Assembly (NCBI RefSeq): GCF_937920075.1
Contig: NZ_CALETI010000287.1
Span: 1 to 9,931 of the forward strand
Length of the DNA stretch: 9,931 bases
From: an uncultured Agitococcus sp.
Lineage (GTDB): Bacteria > Pseudomonadota > Gammaproteobacteria > Pseudomonadales > Moraxellaceae
Direction of reading: 5' to 3'
A program made the position numbers and the translations under genes. The notes below the pieces were generated by a model. That model was given only the letters and a program-made list of their open reading frames with translations. It was not told where the DNA came from and searched no databases. Position 1 is the first letter of the stretch. Every line of letters begins with the position of its first letter. Shown piece after piece: positions 1 through 6,397 of this stretch.

Positions 1-759
1 ATATTGCCAAATAAACAAGCCACCACAAACGCCTAAAGTAATTGCCCAAATTAAACCAAAGTGTTGTAAATAACCAATTAAGGCCAATAATAAAATAAAC
101 AAACCTTGCAGTAAGCTAATGATAATTAAGTCAAAACGACCAAATAAAATCGCGGTTGATTTTACGCCAATTTTTAAATCATCATCCCGATCAGCCATCG
201 CATATTGGGTATCATAAGCCACTGTCCAAATTAAATTTGCCGCATATAACAACCAACAAATTAAATCGGGGCTATGATTTTGTGCCACAAAAGCCATGGG
301 AATTGCCCACGAAAAAGCCGCACCCAAGACTAATTGCGGTAAATAAATAAACCGTTTCATAAACGGATATAAACTGGCTAAAGCTAATGCACCAAATGAC
401 CAAAAAAAAGTTTGTAGATTTAAAAACGGCAATAACAACGCAGAACAGGCAACCAAAAATACAAACAAATACAAGGCTTCACGTGCAGGCAAACGCCCAT
501 TGGCAATTGGGCGGTCTTTGGTGCGTGCTACATGACCATCAAAATTGCGATCTGCCCAGTCGTTAATCACACAACCTGCCGAACGCATAAACACCACGCC
601 CAAGATAAAAATCAACACAATCGAAGCATCAGGTTTACCATTACTCGCTAACCAAACCGCCCATAAGGTTGGCCATAACAGCAAATAAATACCAATAGGG
701 CGATGCAATCTCATTACTTCGGCATAGAGCGGTAAACGTTGTAGCAAAAATAATGTCAT
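1..759 (-). CDS. ubiA: 4-hydroxybenzoate polyprenyltransferase UbiA (partial, C-terminus off the left edge)
   Basis: Integral membrane prenyltransferase that attaches the polyprenyl tail to 4-hydroxybenzoate, the second step of ubiquinone synthesis. The 253 visible residues read from ATG at 759 with no stop before base 1; the family is about 290 residues long, so roughly 35-40 are missing. Both Asp-rich Mg2+/diphosphate-binding motifs are present: N66-D67-W-A-D70-R-N-F-D74, followed by ARTKDRP, and Y182-D183-T-Q-Y-A-M-A-D190-R-D-D-D194, followed by IGVKSTAILFG, a UbiA signature. Several hydrophobic membrane segments alternate with these loops. The start codon overlaps the stop of ubiC (ATGA, 756-759), so the two are very probably translationally coupled and share the ubiC promoter. 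Identification is secure; only the C-terminus is unseen. Confidence 0.97.
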   Translation of the reverse strand, partial: MTLFLLQRLPLYAEVMRLHRPIGIYLLLWPTLWAVWLASNGKPDASIVLIFILGVVFMRSAGCVINDWADRNFDGHVARTKDRPIANGRLPAREALYLFVFLVACSALLLPFLNLQTFFWSFGALALASLYPFMKRFIYLPQLVLGAAFSWAIPMAFVAQNHSPDLICWLLYAANLIWTVAYDTQYAMADRDDDLKIGVKSTAILFGRFDLIIISLLQGLFILLLALIGYLQHFGLIWAITLGVCGGLFIWQY

Positions 760-1274
760 AAACAAATCTGCTGTTGCTGAGCAGCCTCAAATAAAGCAGG
801 TAAAAACTTTTCCTGTACCAATAAAGGACGATTCGCATAATAAAACAACGAACGCCGAGTCCAATGGTGGTGTTGTGAGTTGGGTGAACAAATCACTAAT
901 TGGCCACGTTTGCCCCCTTTAAACAACAAACTGCCTAAAGAGCGTGACCCCAAATACTTTAAGCGTCTGCCTCGACCCACTAAGGTGTGTTGGGGAATAA
1001 TGCTTCGTGCAGTGACCCATTGTTGATTGTGACCTAACAACGCGACTTCACGCACCCACGCATATTGTTGATGAGGTAATTTTAGGCTCAATCGTTCATC
1101 TAAGGTGGGTTTCTGCCACGCTTCATGTTGTACTTTTACCCTAAAATGACCATGACTTAAAGCCACTAAATAAGCAGTTAAAGAGCCTTGTGACAAAAGC
1201 CACGCTTTGTACGGAGAGCGAAGTTGCGCTTGCCAATAGCGAGTTGGCGTTAACCAGCGAGGATAAAGGGGCAT
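756..1274 (-). CDS. ubiC: Chorismate lyase UbiC
   Basis: Cytoplasmic enzyme that splits chorismate into 4-hydroxybenzoate and pyruvate, the first committed step of ubiquinone synthesis. It supplies the substrate of UbiA, encoded directly downstream with a 4-base overlap. The 172 residues are close to the usual length of about 165. Family signatures are visible: W73-V-R75-E-V with the substrate-binding Arg, ARSIIP around residues 89-94, YLGSRSLGSLLF at 107-118, and RRSLF...RPLLVQEKFLPAL at 140-161 with the conserved Glu155. These correspond to the active-site Arg and Glu known from E. coli UbiC. The ATG at 1274 has no clear Shine-Dalgarno sequence, so initiation may be weak. The gene is divergent from the rubrerythrin gene, with a shared intergenic region. 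Confidence 0.95.
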   Translation of the reverse strand: MPLYPRWLTPTRYWQAQLRSPYKAWLLSQGSLTAYLVALSHGHFRVKVQHEAWQKPTLDERLSLKLPHQQYAWVREVALLGHNQQWVTARSIIPQHTLVGRGRRLKYLGSRSLGSLLFKGGKRGQLVICSPNSQHHHWTRRSLFYYANRPLLVQEKFLPALFEAAQQQQICL

Positions 1275-1307
1275 ACAATGTATCTAAGAGGTCATTGATA
1301 ACAACGA

Positions 1308-1336
1308 ATTATACTCAGTTTAATGGCTGTCTGGCC
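1308..1336 (-). promoter_or_regulatory. Candidate promoter of ubiC-ubiA
   Basis: On the minus strand a perfect TATAAT lies at 1313-1308, about 34 bases upstream of the ubiC ATG. No good -35 box is found at 17 bp; the nearest match, CAGACA at 1333-1328, has a spacer of only 14 bp. The -10 box is convincing, but the promoter as a whole is only a candidate. Confidence 0.42.
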
Positions 1337-1383
1337 TATCAATATTAATAGTTTTTAGCTATTAAAAAATAGATTTTATTTAA

Positions 1384-1411
1384 TTGGCTAAAGATTTTGC
1401 CAAGCTTTAAT
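1384..1411 (+). promoter_or_regulatory. Candidate promoter of the rubrerythrin gene
   Basis: TTGGCT (1384-1389) and TTTAAT (1406-1411) are separated by 16 bp, giving 9 of 12 matches to the sigma-70 consensus, and lie about 40 bases upstream of the chosen start. The surrounding 1340-1400 stretch is very AT-rich with short AATAG/CTATT inverted repeats. I recognise no regulator-binding site in it. Confidence 0.35.
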
Positions 1412-1453
1412 CTTCAATTCAACGAGAAACAAATGAGATTTGGAGAATGCAAC

Positions 1454-1924
1454 ATGAGTAAGATTCCAGCCACATTAACCGAAAAGAATTTAGAAGGTGC
1501 ATTTGCAGGCGAATCAATGGCATTTATGAAGTATAGCTATTTTGCCAAACTTGCGCGGGCAATGGGTGATGAAGCTACCGCACAAGCATTTGAGGAAACA
1601 GCAAAACAAGAGATCCAACATGCTTTTGGTCATTTGGATTTGTTGTATCCCGCAGAAAGCCTAAACCCAGCAAAAATGCTCGAAATTGCCATTGCGGGTG
1701 AAACCTATGAATACACCGAAATGTATCCTAAGTTTAAAGAAACGGCGATTGCTGAAGGTAAAGCTGACGCTATTCAAGAGTTTGATGAGCAAATTGCAGA
1801 ATCAAAAGAACATGCGGAGGCTTTTGCTAAGGTGTTAGAAAAAGCAGCAAAACGTTTTGCCGCTTTGGCTAAAGTGGAAGAGCGTCATGCTAATCACTAT
1901 CGCCAACGTTTAGCTGCCCTTTAA
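1454..1924 (+). CDS. Rubrerythrin-type diiron protein without rubredoxin domain
   Basis: Ferritin-like four-helix diiron protein of the rubrerythrin family; family members mostly reduce hydrogen peroxide to water in the cytoplasm. At 156 residues it consists of the erythrin domain only: the usual C-terminal Cys4 rubredoxin domain is absent, and a separate rubredoxin gene follows 170 bases downstream. Likely iron ligands are E20, E53 and H56 (QEIQH), E83 and E86 (GETYE), and E142 with H145 (EERH), the family's complete ligand pattern. The ATG at 1454 is chosen because GGAG at 1442-1445 lies 8 bases upstream and the protein then begins as the family does; an upstream in-frame TTG at 1397 would add an unlikely extension. 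Electrons probably come from the downstream rubredoxin and its reductase. The physiological substrate is inferred from the family, not shown. Confidence 0.92.
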   Translation: MSKIPATLTEKNLEGAFAGESMAFMKYSYFAKLARAMGDEATAQAFEETAKQEIQHAFGHLDLLYPAESLNPAKMLEIAIAGETYEYTEMYPKFKETAIAEGKADAIQEFDEQIAESKEHAEAFAKVLEKAAKRFAALAKVEERHANHYRQRLAAL

Positions 1925-1994
1925 ATTTTTCTGTTATTAATAGCTTTTTTGGCGTTTGGCGTAGCCAGTCAAGCAAAAAAATATGTTAAACTTT

Positions 1995-2035
1995 ACATTA
2001 AACAATGTGACAGTTTAGCAGAGATTGCAAATAAA
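1995..2035 (+). promoter_or_regulatory. Candidate rubredoxin promoter with overlapping inverted repeat
   Basis: GTGACA (2007-2012) and AATAAA (2030-2035) are spaced 17 bp, with 9 of 12 consensus matches, 60 bases before the rubredoxin start. A 5-bp inverted repeat, ACATT-AAAC-AATGT (1995-2008), touches the -35 box and could be an operator. Both assignments are tentative; the rubredoxin could also be read from the rubrerythrin promoter, since no convincing terminator lies between the two. Confidence 0.33.
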
Positions 2036-2094
2036 GCGGTTTGTGCGTAAGGTAGACAGTTTTAAAATCTAGCCAGCTTAGCAAGAGGTTTAAC

Positions 2095-2259
2095 ATGAAG
2101 AAGTGGCAATGTATTGTTTGTGGTTTTATTTATGATGAAGCTGTCGGTATGCCTTGGGATGGCGTGCCAGCAGGAACAGCATGGGCTGACGTGCCAGCCG
2201 ATTGGGTTTGCCCAGATTGTGGCGTGGGTAAAGATGATTTTGAAATGGTAGAAATTTAA
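2095..2259 (+). CDS. Rubredoxin
   Basis: Small cytoplasmic one-electron carrier with a single Fe(Cys)4 centre. The 54-residue product has both iron-binding knuckles: C6-I-V-C9-G and C39-P-D-C42-G, with the typical GFIYDEAVG, ADWVCPDCG and KDDFEMVEI segments of alkane-type (AlkG2/RubA2-like) rubredoxins. AGAGG at 2084-2088 sits 6 bases before the ATG. It lies between a rubrerythrin without rubredoxin domain and a rubredoxin reductase, so it is probably the shuttle between NAD(P)H and the diiron protein, and may also serve other acceptors such as alkane hydroxylases; none of the latter is in this window. A strong terminator follows the stop directly. Confidence 0.96.
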   Translation: MKKWQCIVCGFIYDEAVGMPWDGVPAGTAWADVPADWVCPDCGVGKDDFEMVEI

Positions 2260-2280
2260 TTCTATTGTTCAAAAAAGATC

Positions 2281-2308
2281 AAAGGGCGCACAAAGTTGCG
2301 CCTTTTTT
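2281..2308 (+). terminator. Rho-independent terminator after rubredoxin
   Basis: A perfect 6-bp GC stem, GGCGCA (2285-2290) and TGCGCC (2297-2302), with a 6-base loop, extended by A/T pairs and followed by six T. It begins 22 bases after the rubredoxin stop. It should end most rubrerythrin/rubredoxin transcripts before the reductase gene. Confidence 0.9.
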
Positions 2309-2333
2309 ATGGTTTGATTTTGTTGCTATTTTT

Positions 2334-2406
2334 AGCCCTCACCCCGACCCTCTCCCACAGGAGAGGGAGTTCTCTCTCCTTTTGGGAGAGAGTTAGAGTG
2401 AGGGCT
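2334..2406. repeat. Dumbbell-shaped palindromic repeat (MITE/REP-like, 73 bp)
   Basis: The ends are inverted repeats of 23 bp with 19 matches (2334-2356 and 2384-2406); the outer 9 bp, AGCCCTCAC/GTGAGGGCT, are perfect and all four mismatches are transitions. Inside are two further 8-bp perfect hairpins: CCCTCTCC-CACA-GGAGAGGG (2348-2367) and CTCTCTCC-TTTTG-GGAGAGAG (2372-2392). It codes for nothing and ends 22 bases before the reductase start codon. Its left hairpin has the same stem as the element at 3637-3656. CCCTCTCC/GGAGAGGG elements are known as dispersed intergenic repeats in many bacteria. No clear target-site duplication was seen. Confidence 0.82.
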
Positions 2407-2428
2407 GTTATTTTATTGAGGAAAAATC

Positions 2429-3583
2429 ATGGCATTAGTCATTATTGGTACAGGTTTAGCAGGTTATAACTTGGCGCGTGAATGGCGCAAACTGAACCCC
2501 GAAAAAGCATTGGTGATTATTAGCCGTGATGATGGCCGTAATTACTCAAAGCCTATGTTGTCAACTGGTTACACCAAAGGCAAAACTGCCGATCAATTAG
2601 CCATGCAAAGTGCGGCGCAAATGTCTGAGCAGCTTAAAGCCGAAATTAGAACCTTTGCCACGGTGGATGCCATTGATACTCAAACAAAAACGGTGACTGT
2701 TGATGGTGTAAGCATTGCCTATGAGCAATTAGTACTGGCGCTTGGTGCTGATCCCTTTCAACCACCATTAGCAGGTGATGGTTTAGACCAAGTTTATACC
2801 GTTAATGATTTAATGGATTATGCCAAGTTTCAACAAGCTGCTGCGGGCAAAAAGAATGTAATTGTGATTGGTGGCGGTTTAATTGGTTGTGAATATGCCA
2901 ACGATTTGACTAATGGCGGTTATGCAGTGCAATTAATTGAGCCAGTTGGTCGGGTGTTGCCAGCCTTATTACCGCCTGTGGCTTCGCAAGCTGTGGGTAA
3001 TGCCTTAGAAGGTTTGGGCGTTAAATTCCATTTTGGCGTGAGCGTTCAGGCTGTTTATAAAGACGGTGAGGGTGTTCGTGCTGTGTTATCCGATGGCAGC
3101 GAAATCCAAGGTGATATCGTATTGTCAGCGATTGGTTTGCGCCCACGTATTAGCCTTGCCAAAGAAGCAGGGTTGGCGGTTAATCGGGGTATTGTCGTTG
3201 ATAAAACCTTAGCCACTAGCCAAGCCGATATTTATGCATTGGGCGATTGTGCCGAAGTCGAAGGTTTAGTGTTGCCCTATGTCTTGCCATTAATGGCAGG
3301 TGCGCGTGCATTAGCTAAAACTTTATCAGGTCAAACAACCGCGATTAGTTATCCTGTGATGCCAGTGCAAGTTAAAACGCCTGTTTGTGCGGTGGTGGTT
3401 GCACCCACTTTCCCAAGTATGCAGGGTGAGTGGACAGTTGATAGTCAAGATGGCAACAACGTTAAAGCGTTGTTTAAAAATGCTGAAGGTCAATTATTGG
3501 CTTATGCCTTAACAGGGTCATTTGCTGGTGATGCAGCCTTAAAAGCTGAATTGGCCAAACAAGTTCCTGCTTGGTTAGTGTAA
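2429..3583 (+). CDS. rubB: NAD(P)H:rubredoxin reductase (FAD-dependent)
   Basis: Cytoplasmic flavoprotein that passes electrons from NAD(P)H through FAD to rubredoxin. The 384 residues match the length of Pseudomonas RdxR. Domains in order: N-terminal FAD-binding fold with VIIGTGLAG (G7-x-G9-xx-G12), NAD(P)H-binding fold with VIVIGGGLIGCE (G148-x-G150-xx-G153), second FAD motif YALGDCAEV (D273), and a C-terminal interface domain ending in PAWLV. RNYSKPMLSTG near residue 37 is typical of this subgroup. There is no CxxC redox pair, which excludes thioredoxin/glutathione reductase-type disulfide enzymes. GAGGA at 2418-2422 is 6 bases before ATG. The upstream terminator and palindromic element mean it probably has its own promoter or depends on readthrough; none is obvious. 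The name rubB (also alkT) follows Acinetobacter/Pseudomonas usage. Confidence 0.93.
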   Translation: MALVIIGTGLAGYNLAREWRKLNPEKALVIISRDDGRNYSKPMLSTGYTKGKTADQLAMQSAAQMSEQLKAEIRTFATVDAIDTQTKTVTVDGVSIAYEQLVLALGADPFQPPLAGDGLDQVYTVNDLMDYAKFQQAAAGKKNVIVIGGGLIGCEYANDLTNGGYAVQLIEPVGRVLPALLPPVASQAVGNALEGLGVKFHFGVSVQAVYKDGEGVRAVLSDGSEIQGDIVLSAIGLRPRISLAKEAGLAVNRGIVVDKTLATSQADIYALGDCAEVEGLVLPYVLPLMAGARALAKTLSGQTTAISYPVMPVQVKTPVCAVVVAPTFPSMQGEWTVDSQDGNNVKALFKNAEGQLLAYALTGSFAGDAALKAELAKQVPAWLV

Positions 3584-3636
3584 AATCTCAATAAGGATTT
3601 TGCTGCTTTAGCGCTGTTTAACAAGGAAATAAGCTT

Positions 3637-3656
3637 CCCTCTCCTGTAGGAGAGGG
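3637..3656. repeat. Palindromic repeat core, second copy
   Basis: A perfect 8-bp stem, CCCTCTCC (3637-3644) and GGAGAGGG (3649-3656), with loop TGTA. The stem is identical to the left inner hairpin of the 2334-2406 element, but the outer inverted repeats and the second hairpin are missing, so it looks like a reduced or decayed member of the same family. It follows the reductase gene by 53 bases. With no T-run behind it, it is not a classical terminator, though it may protect the mRNA 3' end. Confidence 0.75.
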
Positions 3657-3707
3657 CTACTGCGAGCGAGCAAAACCTTAATTTTTACTAACTAAGAGGA
3701 AAAGCAC

Positions 3708-4184
3708 ATGACGGAAATTTCGGTAAGACATACTTTTCAAGGTTCTTTGGATGAAGTATTTGAAGCAGTGATTAATGCGGATCGTTATCCCTATGTGTCT
3801 CGTTTATTTCATGTGGAGCGTTTGTGTTTAGCAAAATCAGGTGAAAAAGACGGTGTAGGCACACAGCGTGAAGTGGAATTAGGCGTAGTTTGGTTTAAGG
3901 AAGAATTTACCCTGTTTGATCGACCCAATCGTGTTGATTATAAAATTTTTGAAACACGCCCTTATTTTGACCATCAACATGGTAGTTTTATCTTCAAAAA
4001 AGTGGGGCATAAATTAATTGAAGTGACTTGGGAGTCTTGTTTTGTCATCCCTTCACAAACTATTCCTCCAAAAATTTTATCTACAGTATCGGGTTGGATG
4101 GTTAAAGCAGCGTTTAAATCGGCATTAATGATTTTGGATAGAAAACTACAAGAAAAGCGGCAACCAAAACGCTTAGCAAAATAA
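3708..4184 (+). CDS. SRPBCC (START-like / polyketide cyclase type) family protein
   Basis: A 158-residue cytoplasmic protein with the layout of the SRPBCC helix-grip fold: a first strand (EISVRHTFQGSLDEVFEAV) leading into the short helices, a run of beta strands (residues 35-115), and a long C-terminal amphipathic helix (about 120-150) that covers the ligand pocket in this family, then a basic tail (KRQPKRLAK). No signal peptide is visible. AGAGGA at 3695-3700 is 7 bases before the ATG. Members bind lipids, polyketides or other hydrophobic molecules, some as enzymes; the ligand here cannot be told. It stands alone between the reductase and the VIT/VWA gene, with over 100 bases on each side, so a functional link to either is not established. 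Confidence 0.7.
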   Translation: MTEISVRHTFQGSLDEVFEAVINADRYPYVSRLFHVERLCLAKSGEKDGVGTQREVELGVVWFKEEFTLFDRPNRVDYKIFETRPYFDHQHGSFIFKKVGHKLIEVTWESCFVIPSQTIPPKILSTVSGWMVKAAFKSALMILDRKLQEKRQPKRLAK

Positions 4185-4192
4185 ATAAGCGA

Positions 4193-4263
4193 AAACAGCG
4201 TCAATTCAAAACACTCTTCACTCAAACTTCACACAATCCCCCCTGTGTGTTCAATCGCTGTTT
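4193..4263. repeat. Nested inverted repeats upstream of the VIT/VWA gene
   Basis: An outer perfect 8-bp pair, AAACAGCG (4193-4200) and CGCTGTTT (4256-4263), encloses an inner perfect 6-bp pair, CACACA (4230-4235) and TGTGTG (4244-4249). It fills most of the 118-base gap between the SRPBCC and VIT/VWA genes. No T-run follows, so it is not an obvious intrinsic terminator; it may be a leader structure or an operator. TATAAG at 4263-4268 resembles a -10 box but has no fitting -35. Confidence 0.45.
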
Positions 4264-4302
4264 ATAAGCTAAGGCAAGCTAATTTTTAAAAAGGAGCTTG
4301 TC

Positions 4303-6336
4303 ATGTTTGCTCGTCTCAATTATCGCTACATCATCATGCGTGATCTGATGGTAGTTTATGTTTTTTTTATGTTGGTTTTAATGTCTTGTGCAGCTTGGGT
4401 TCATGCCGATGATTCCGAAGCCGTTCAAACAGAAAGCCCTTATTTTTTTATTAATAGTAATGATCCAGAAACCGATCGTTTACCACTAAAATCAACCAAA
4501 GTTGATGTCCATATTGTTGGCATGATTGCCGATGTCACCATTAAACAGGTGTATCGTAACGAAGGCAAACGCACCATTGAAGCCCGTTATGTGTTTCCAA
4601 GTTCAAGCCAATCAGCCGTTTATGCGATGACGGTACGTTTGCAAGATCGGTTGTTAACTGCTCGGTTACGTGAAAAACAACAAGCTAAACAAGAATATGA
4701 AACGGCTAAATCCGAAGGGAAAACGGCGGCATTATTAGAACAACAGCGTCCAAATGTCTTTGAGATGAATGTCGCTAATATTTTGCCTAATGATGAAGTT
4801 GTCGTTGAGTTACGTTATACCGAATTGTTAAGCCCTCGTGATATGTTGTATAGCTTTGTTTTTCCAACCGTGGTTGGCCCGCGTTATAACAGTCCACAAA
4901 GCCCAGCGGCTGCCGAAAAATGGGTAAAAAATCCCACCTTGCCACAAGGCATTGCCTCAGAAAGTCGCTTTAATATTAAAGTGACCATGGATAGTCCTAT
5001 TCCTGTACAAATGGTGTCATCACCCTCGCATTCTTTACGCAGTGATGGTCTGGGCAGCAAACACGTTGATGTGATGTTGGGTGATAATCAAATCGCTAAT
5101 AACAGAGATTTTGTGTTGCGCTATCGTTTGGCAGGTGAAAAGATTCAGTCAGGATTGTTGTTATACCGTGGCAAGGATGAAAACTTTTTTTTAGGTATGG
5201 TAGAGCCGCCAAAACAAGTCGCTACTGCCCAAATTCAGCCCCGTGATTATATTTTTGTCGTTGATGTCTCTGGGTCCATGCAAGGTCATCCACTGGATAT
5301 TACCAAACAATTATTACGCAACCTAATTGGCGGATTACGTTCAACAGATACCTTCAATGTGATGTTGTTTTCGGGCAATAGCTCAATGTTAGCCCCACAA
5401 TCTTTACCTGCTACTGCAAGCAATATTCAACAAGCCATAGATACTATTGATCAACAACAGGGTGGCGGCAGCACCGAAATTGTGCCTGCTTTGCGCAAAA
5501 TCACCGAATTACCCAAATCGCCTGATGTGTCTCGTAGTGTGATTGTGGTGACTGATGGTTATGTGACGGTTGAAGATGAAGTATTTAAATTAATTCGTCA
5601 GCAATTACATCAAGCCAATGTCTTTGCCTTTGGTATTGGTAGCAGTGTTAATCGGGTGTTGATTGAAGGTATGGCGCGTGCAGGTCAGGGTGAACCCTTT
5701 ATTGTCACTAAACCTGAAGAAGCCGACGAACAAGCCGAACATTTACGCAAAATGATTCAAGCACCTGTATTAACCCAAGTCACCGCTAAGCTCACAGGTG
5801 TTGAAGCTTATGATATTCAACCCACTGTGTTAGCTGATGTGTTATCTGGCCGTCCTGTCATGGTCATGGGAAAATGGCGTAGTCGTCGTGATAAAGAGGC
5901 TGAAGCAACCTTAGTGGTTACAGGTCGTAGTACTGAGGGTGAATATCAACAACAAGTGTCTGCAAAAAGTGACAATAGCGAAGATAACAGTGCCTTACGT
6001 TTATTATGGGCAAGACAAAAAATAGCCGAATTGTCCGATCAAGAAGCCTTAGAAGGTAATGGTTCTTATAAACAAGCCATTACTGATGTGGCGTTAAAGT
6101 ATGGTTTGTTATCTGCCTACACCAGTTTTGTGGCTGTTGATGAAGTGGTACGCAATGTTAACCCAGAAGATAGCAGCACCGTCACCCAGCCTGTTCCACT
6201 ACCAGAAGGCGTCAGTAATTTGGCGCTTGGTTCAGGAATTCCTTCAACACCTGAACCCAATTTATGGTTAGCTTTAGCCTTAGTTTTCTTGATGTTAGTC
6301 ATCATGAAAAAGACTTATCGTAGAAAAATTATTTAA
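4303..6336 (+). CDS. Secreted VIT/VWA protein with PEP-CTERM-like sorting signal
   Basis: A 677-residue exported protein. A charged start plus hydrophobic stretch (residues 15-31) ends at AWVHA-DD (cleavage near 35); L26-M-S-C29 also resembles a lipobox. Residues about 45-180 form a VIT (inter-alpha-trypsin) domain with ARYVFPSSS, AVYAM and the NVFEMNVANILPNDEVVVELRY stretch. A von Willebrand A domain (about 315-490) has a complete metal-binding MIDAS: D321-V-S323-G-S325, T391 in GGGST, and D418 in VVTDG. The C-terminus is tripartite: P650-E651-P652, hydrophobic 654-668, then KKTYRRK. That tail and the exosortase gene directly downstream mark it as a probable exosortase substrate anchored or released at the cell surface. 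AAGGAG at 4291-4296 supports the start. Similar VIT/VWA proteins with an LPXTG-like tail are partners of proteobacterial sortases. Its biological role is unknown. Confidence 0.92.
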   Translation: MFARLNYRYIIMRDLMVVYVFFMLVLMSCAAWVHADDSEAVQTESPYFFINSNDPETDRLPLKSTKVDVHIVGMIADVTIKQVYRNEGKRTIEARYVFPSSSQSAVYAMTVRLQDRLLTARLREKQQAKQEYETAKSEGKTAALLEQQRPNVFEMNVANILPNDEVVVELRYTELLSPRDMLYSFVFPTVVGPRYNSPQSPAAAEKWVKNPTLPQGIASESRFNIKVTMDSPIPVQMVSSPSHSLRSDGLGSKHVDVMLGDNQIANNRDFVLRYRLAGEKIQSGLLLYRGKDENFFLGMVEPPKQVATAQIQPRDYIFVVDVSGSMQGHPLDITKQLLRNLIGGLRSTDTFNVMLFSGNSSMLAPQSLPATASNIQQAIDTIDQQQGGGSTEIVPALRKITELPKSPDVSRSVIVVTDGYVTVEDEVFKLIRQQLHQANVFAFGIGSSVNRVLIEGMARAGQGEPFIVTKPEEADEQAEHLRKMIQAPVLTQVTAKLTGVEAYDIQPTVLADVLSGRPVMVMGKWRSRRDKEAEATLVVTGRSTEGEYQQQVSAKSDNSEDNSALRLLWARQKIAELSDQEALEGNGSYKQAITDVALKYGLLSAYTSFVAVDEVVRNVNPEDSSTVTQPVPLPEGVSNLALGSGIPSTPEPNLWLALALVFLMLVIMKKTYRRKII

Positions 6337-6397
6337 ATTCAAATAGATAATTGGTAACGGTGTACGTCCTAATAGTCCAAGAAGAAGCTAATACTCA

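Noticed and set aside
156..350. Plus-strand open frame of 64 codons
   Set aside because: It is antisense to ubiA, whose second Asp-rich motif is encoded there.
1397..1453. Upstream in-frame TTG that would extend the rubrerythrin by 19 residues
   Set aside because: The ATG at 1454 has a GGAG at the right distance and starts the protein as the family does; the extension has no ribosome site and no homologous look, and overlaps the proposed promoter.
1943..1980. Possible terminator after rubrerythrin (T-run, TGGC-GTA-GCCA, A-run)
   Set aside because: The GC stem is only 4-5 bp and is not followed by a T-run on either strand; the T and A runs pair only through unpaired gaps.
3582..3601. AAAATC/GATTTT hairpin at the end of the reductase gene
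   Set aside because: An AT-only 6-bp stem without GC core or T-run is too weak to be called a terminator.
3974..4225. Minus-strand open frame of 83 codons
   Set aside because: It is antisense to the SRPBCC gene, has no ribosome site or family resemblance, and looks like a chance frame.
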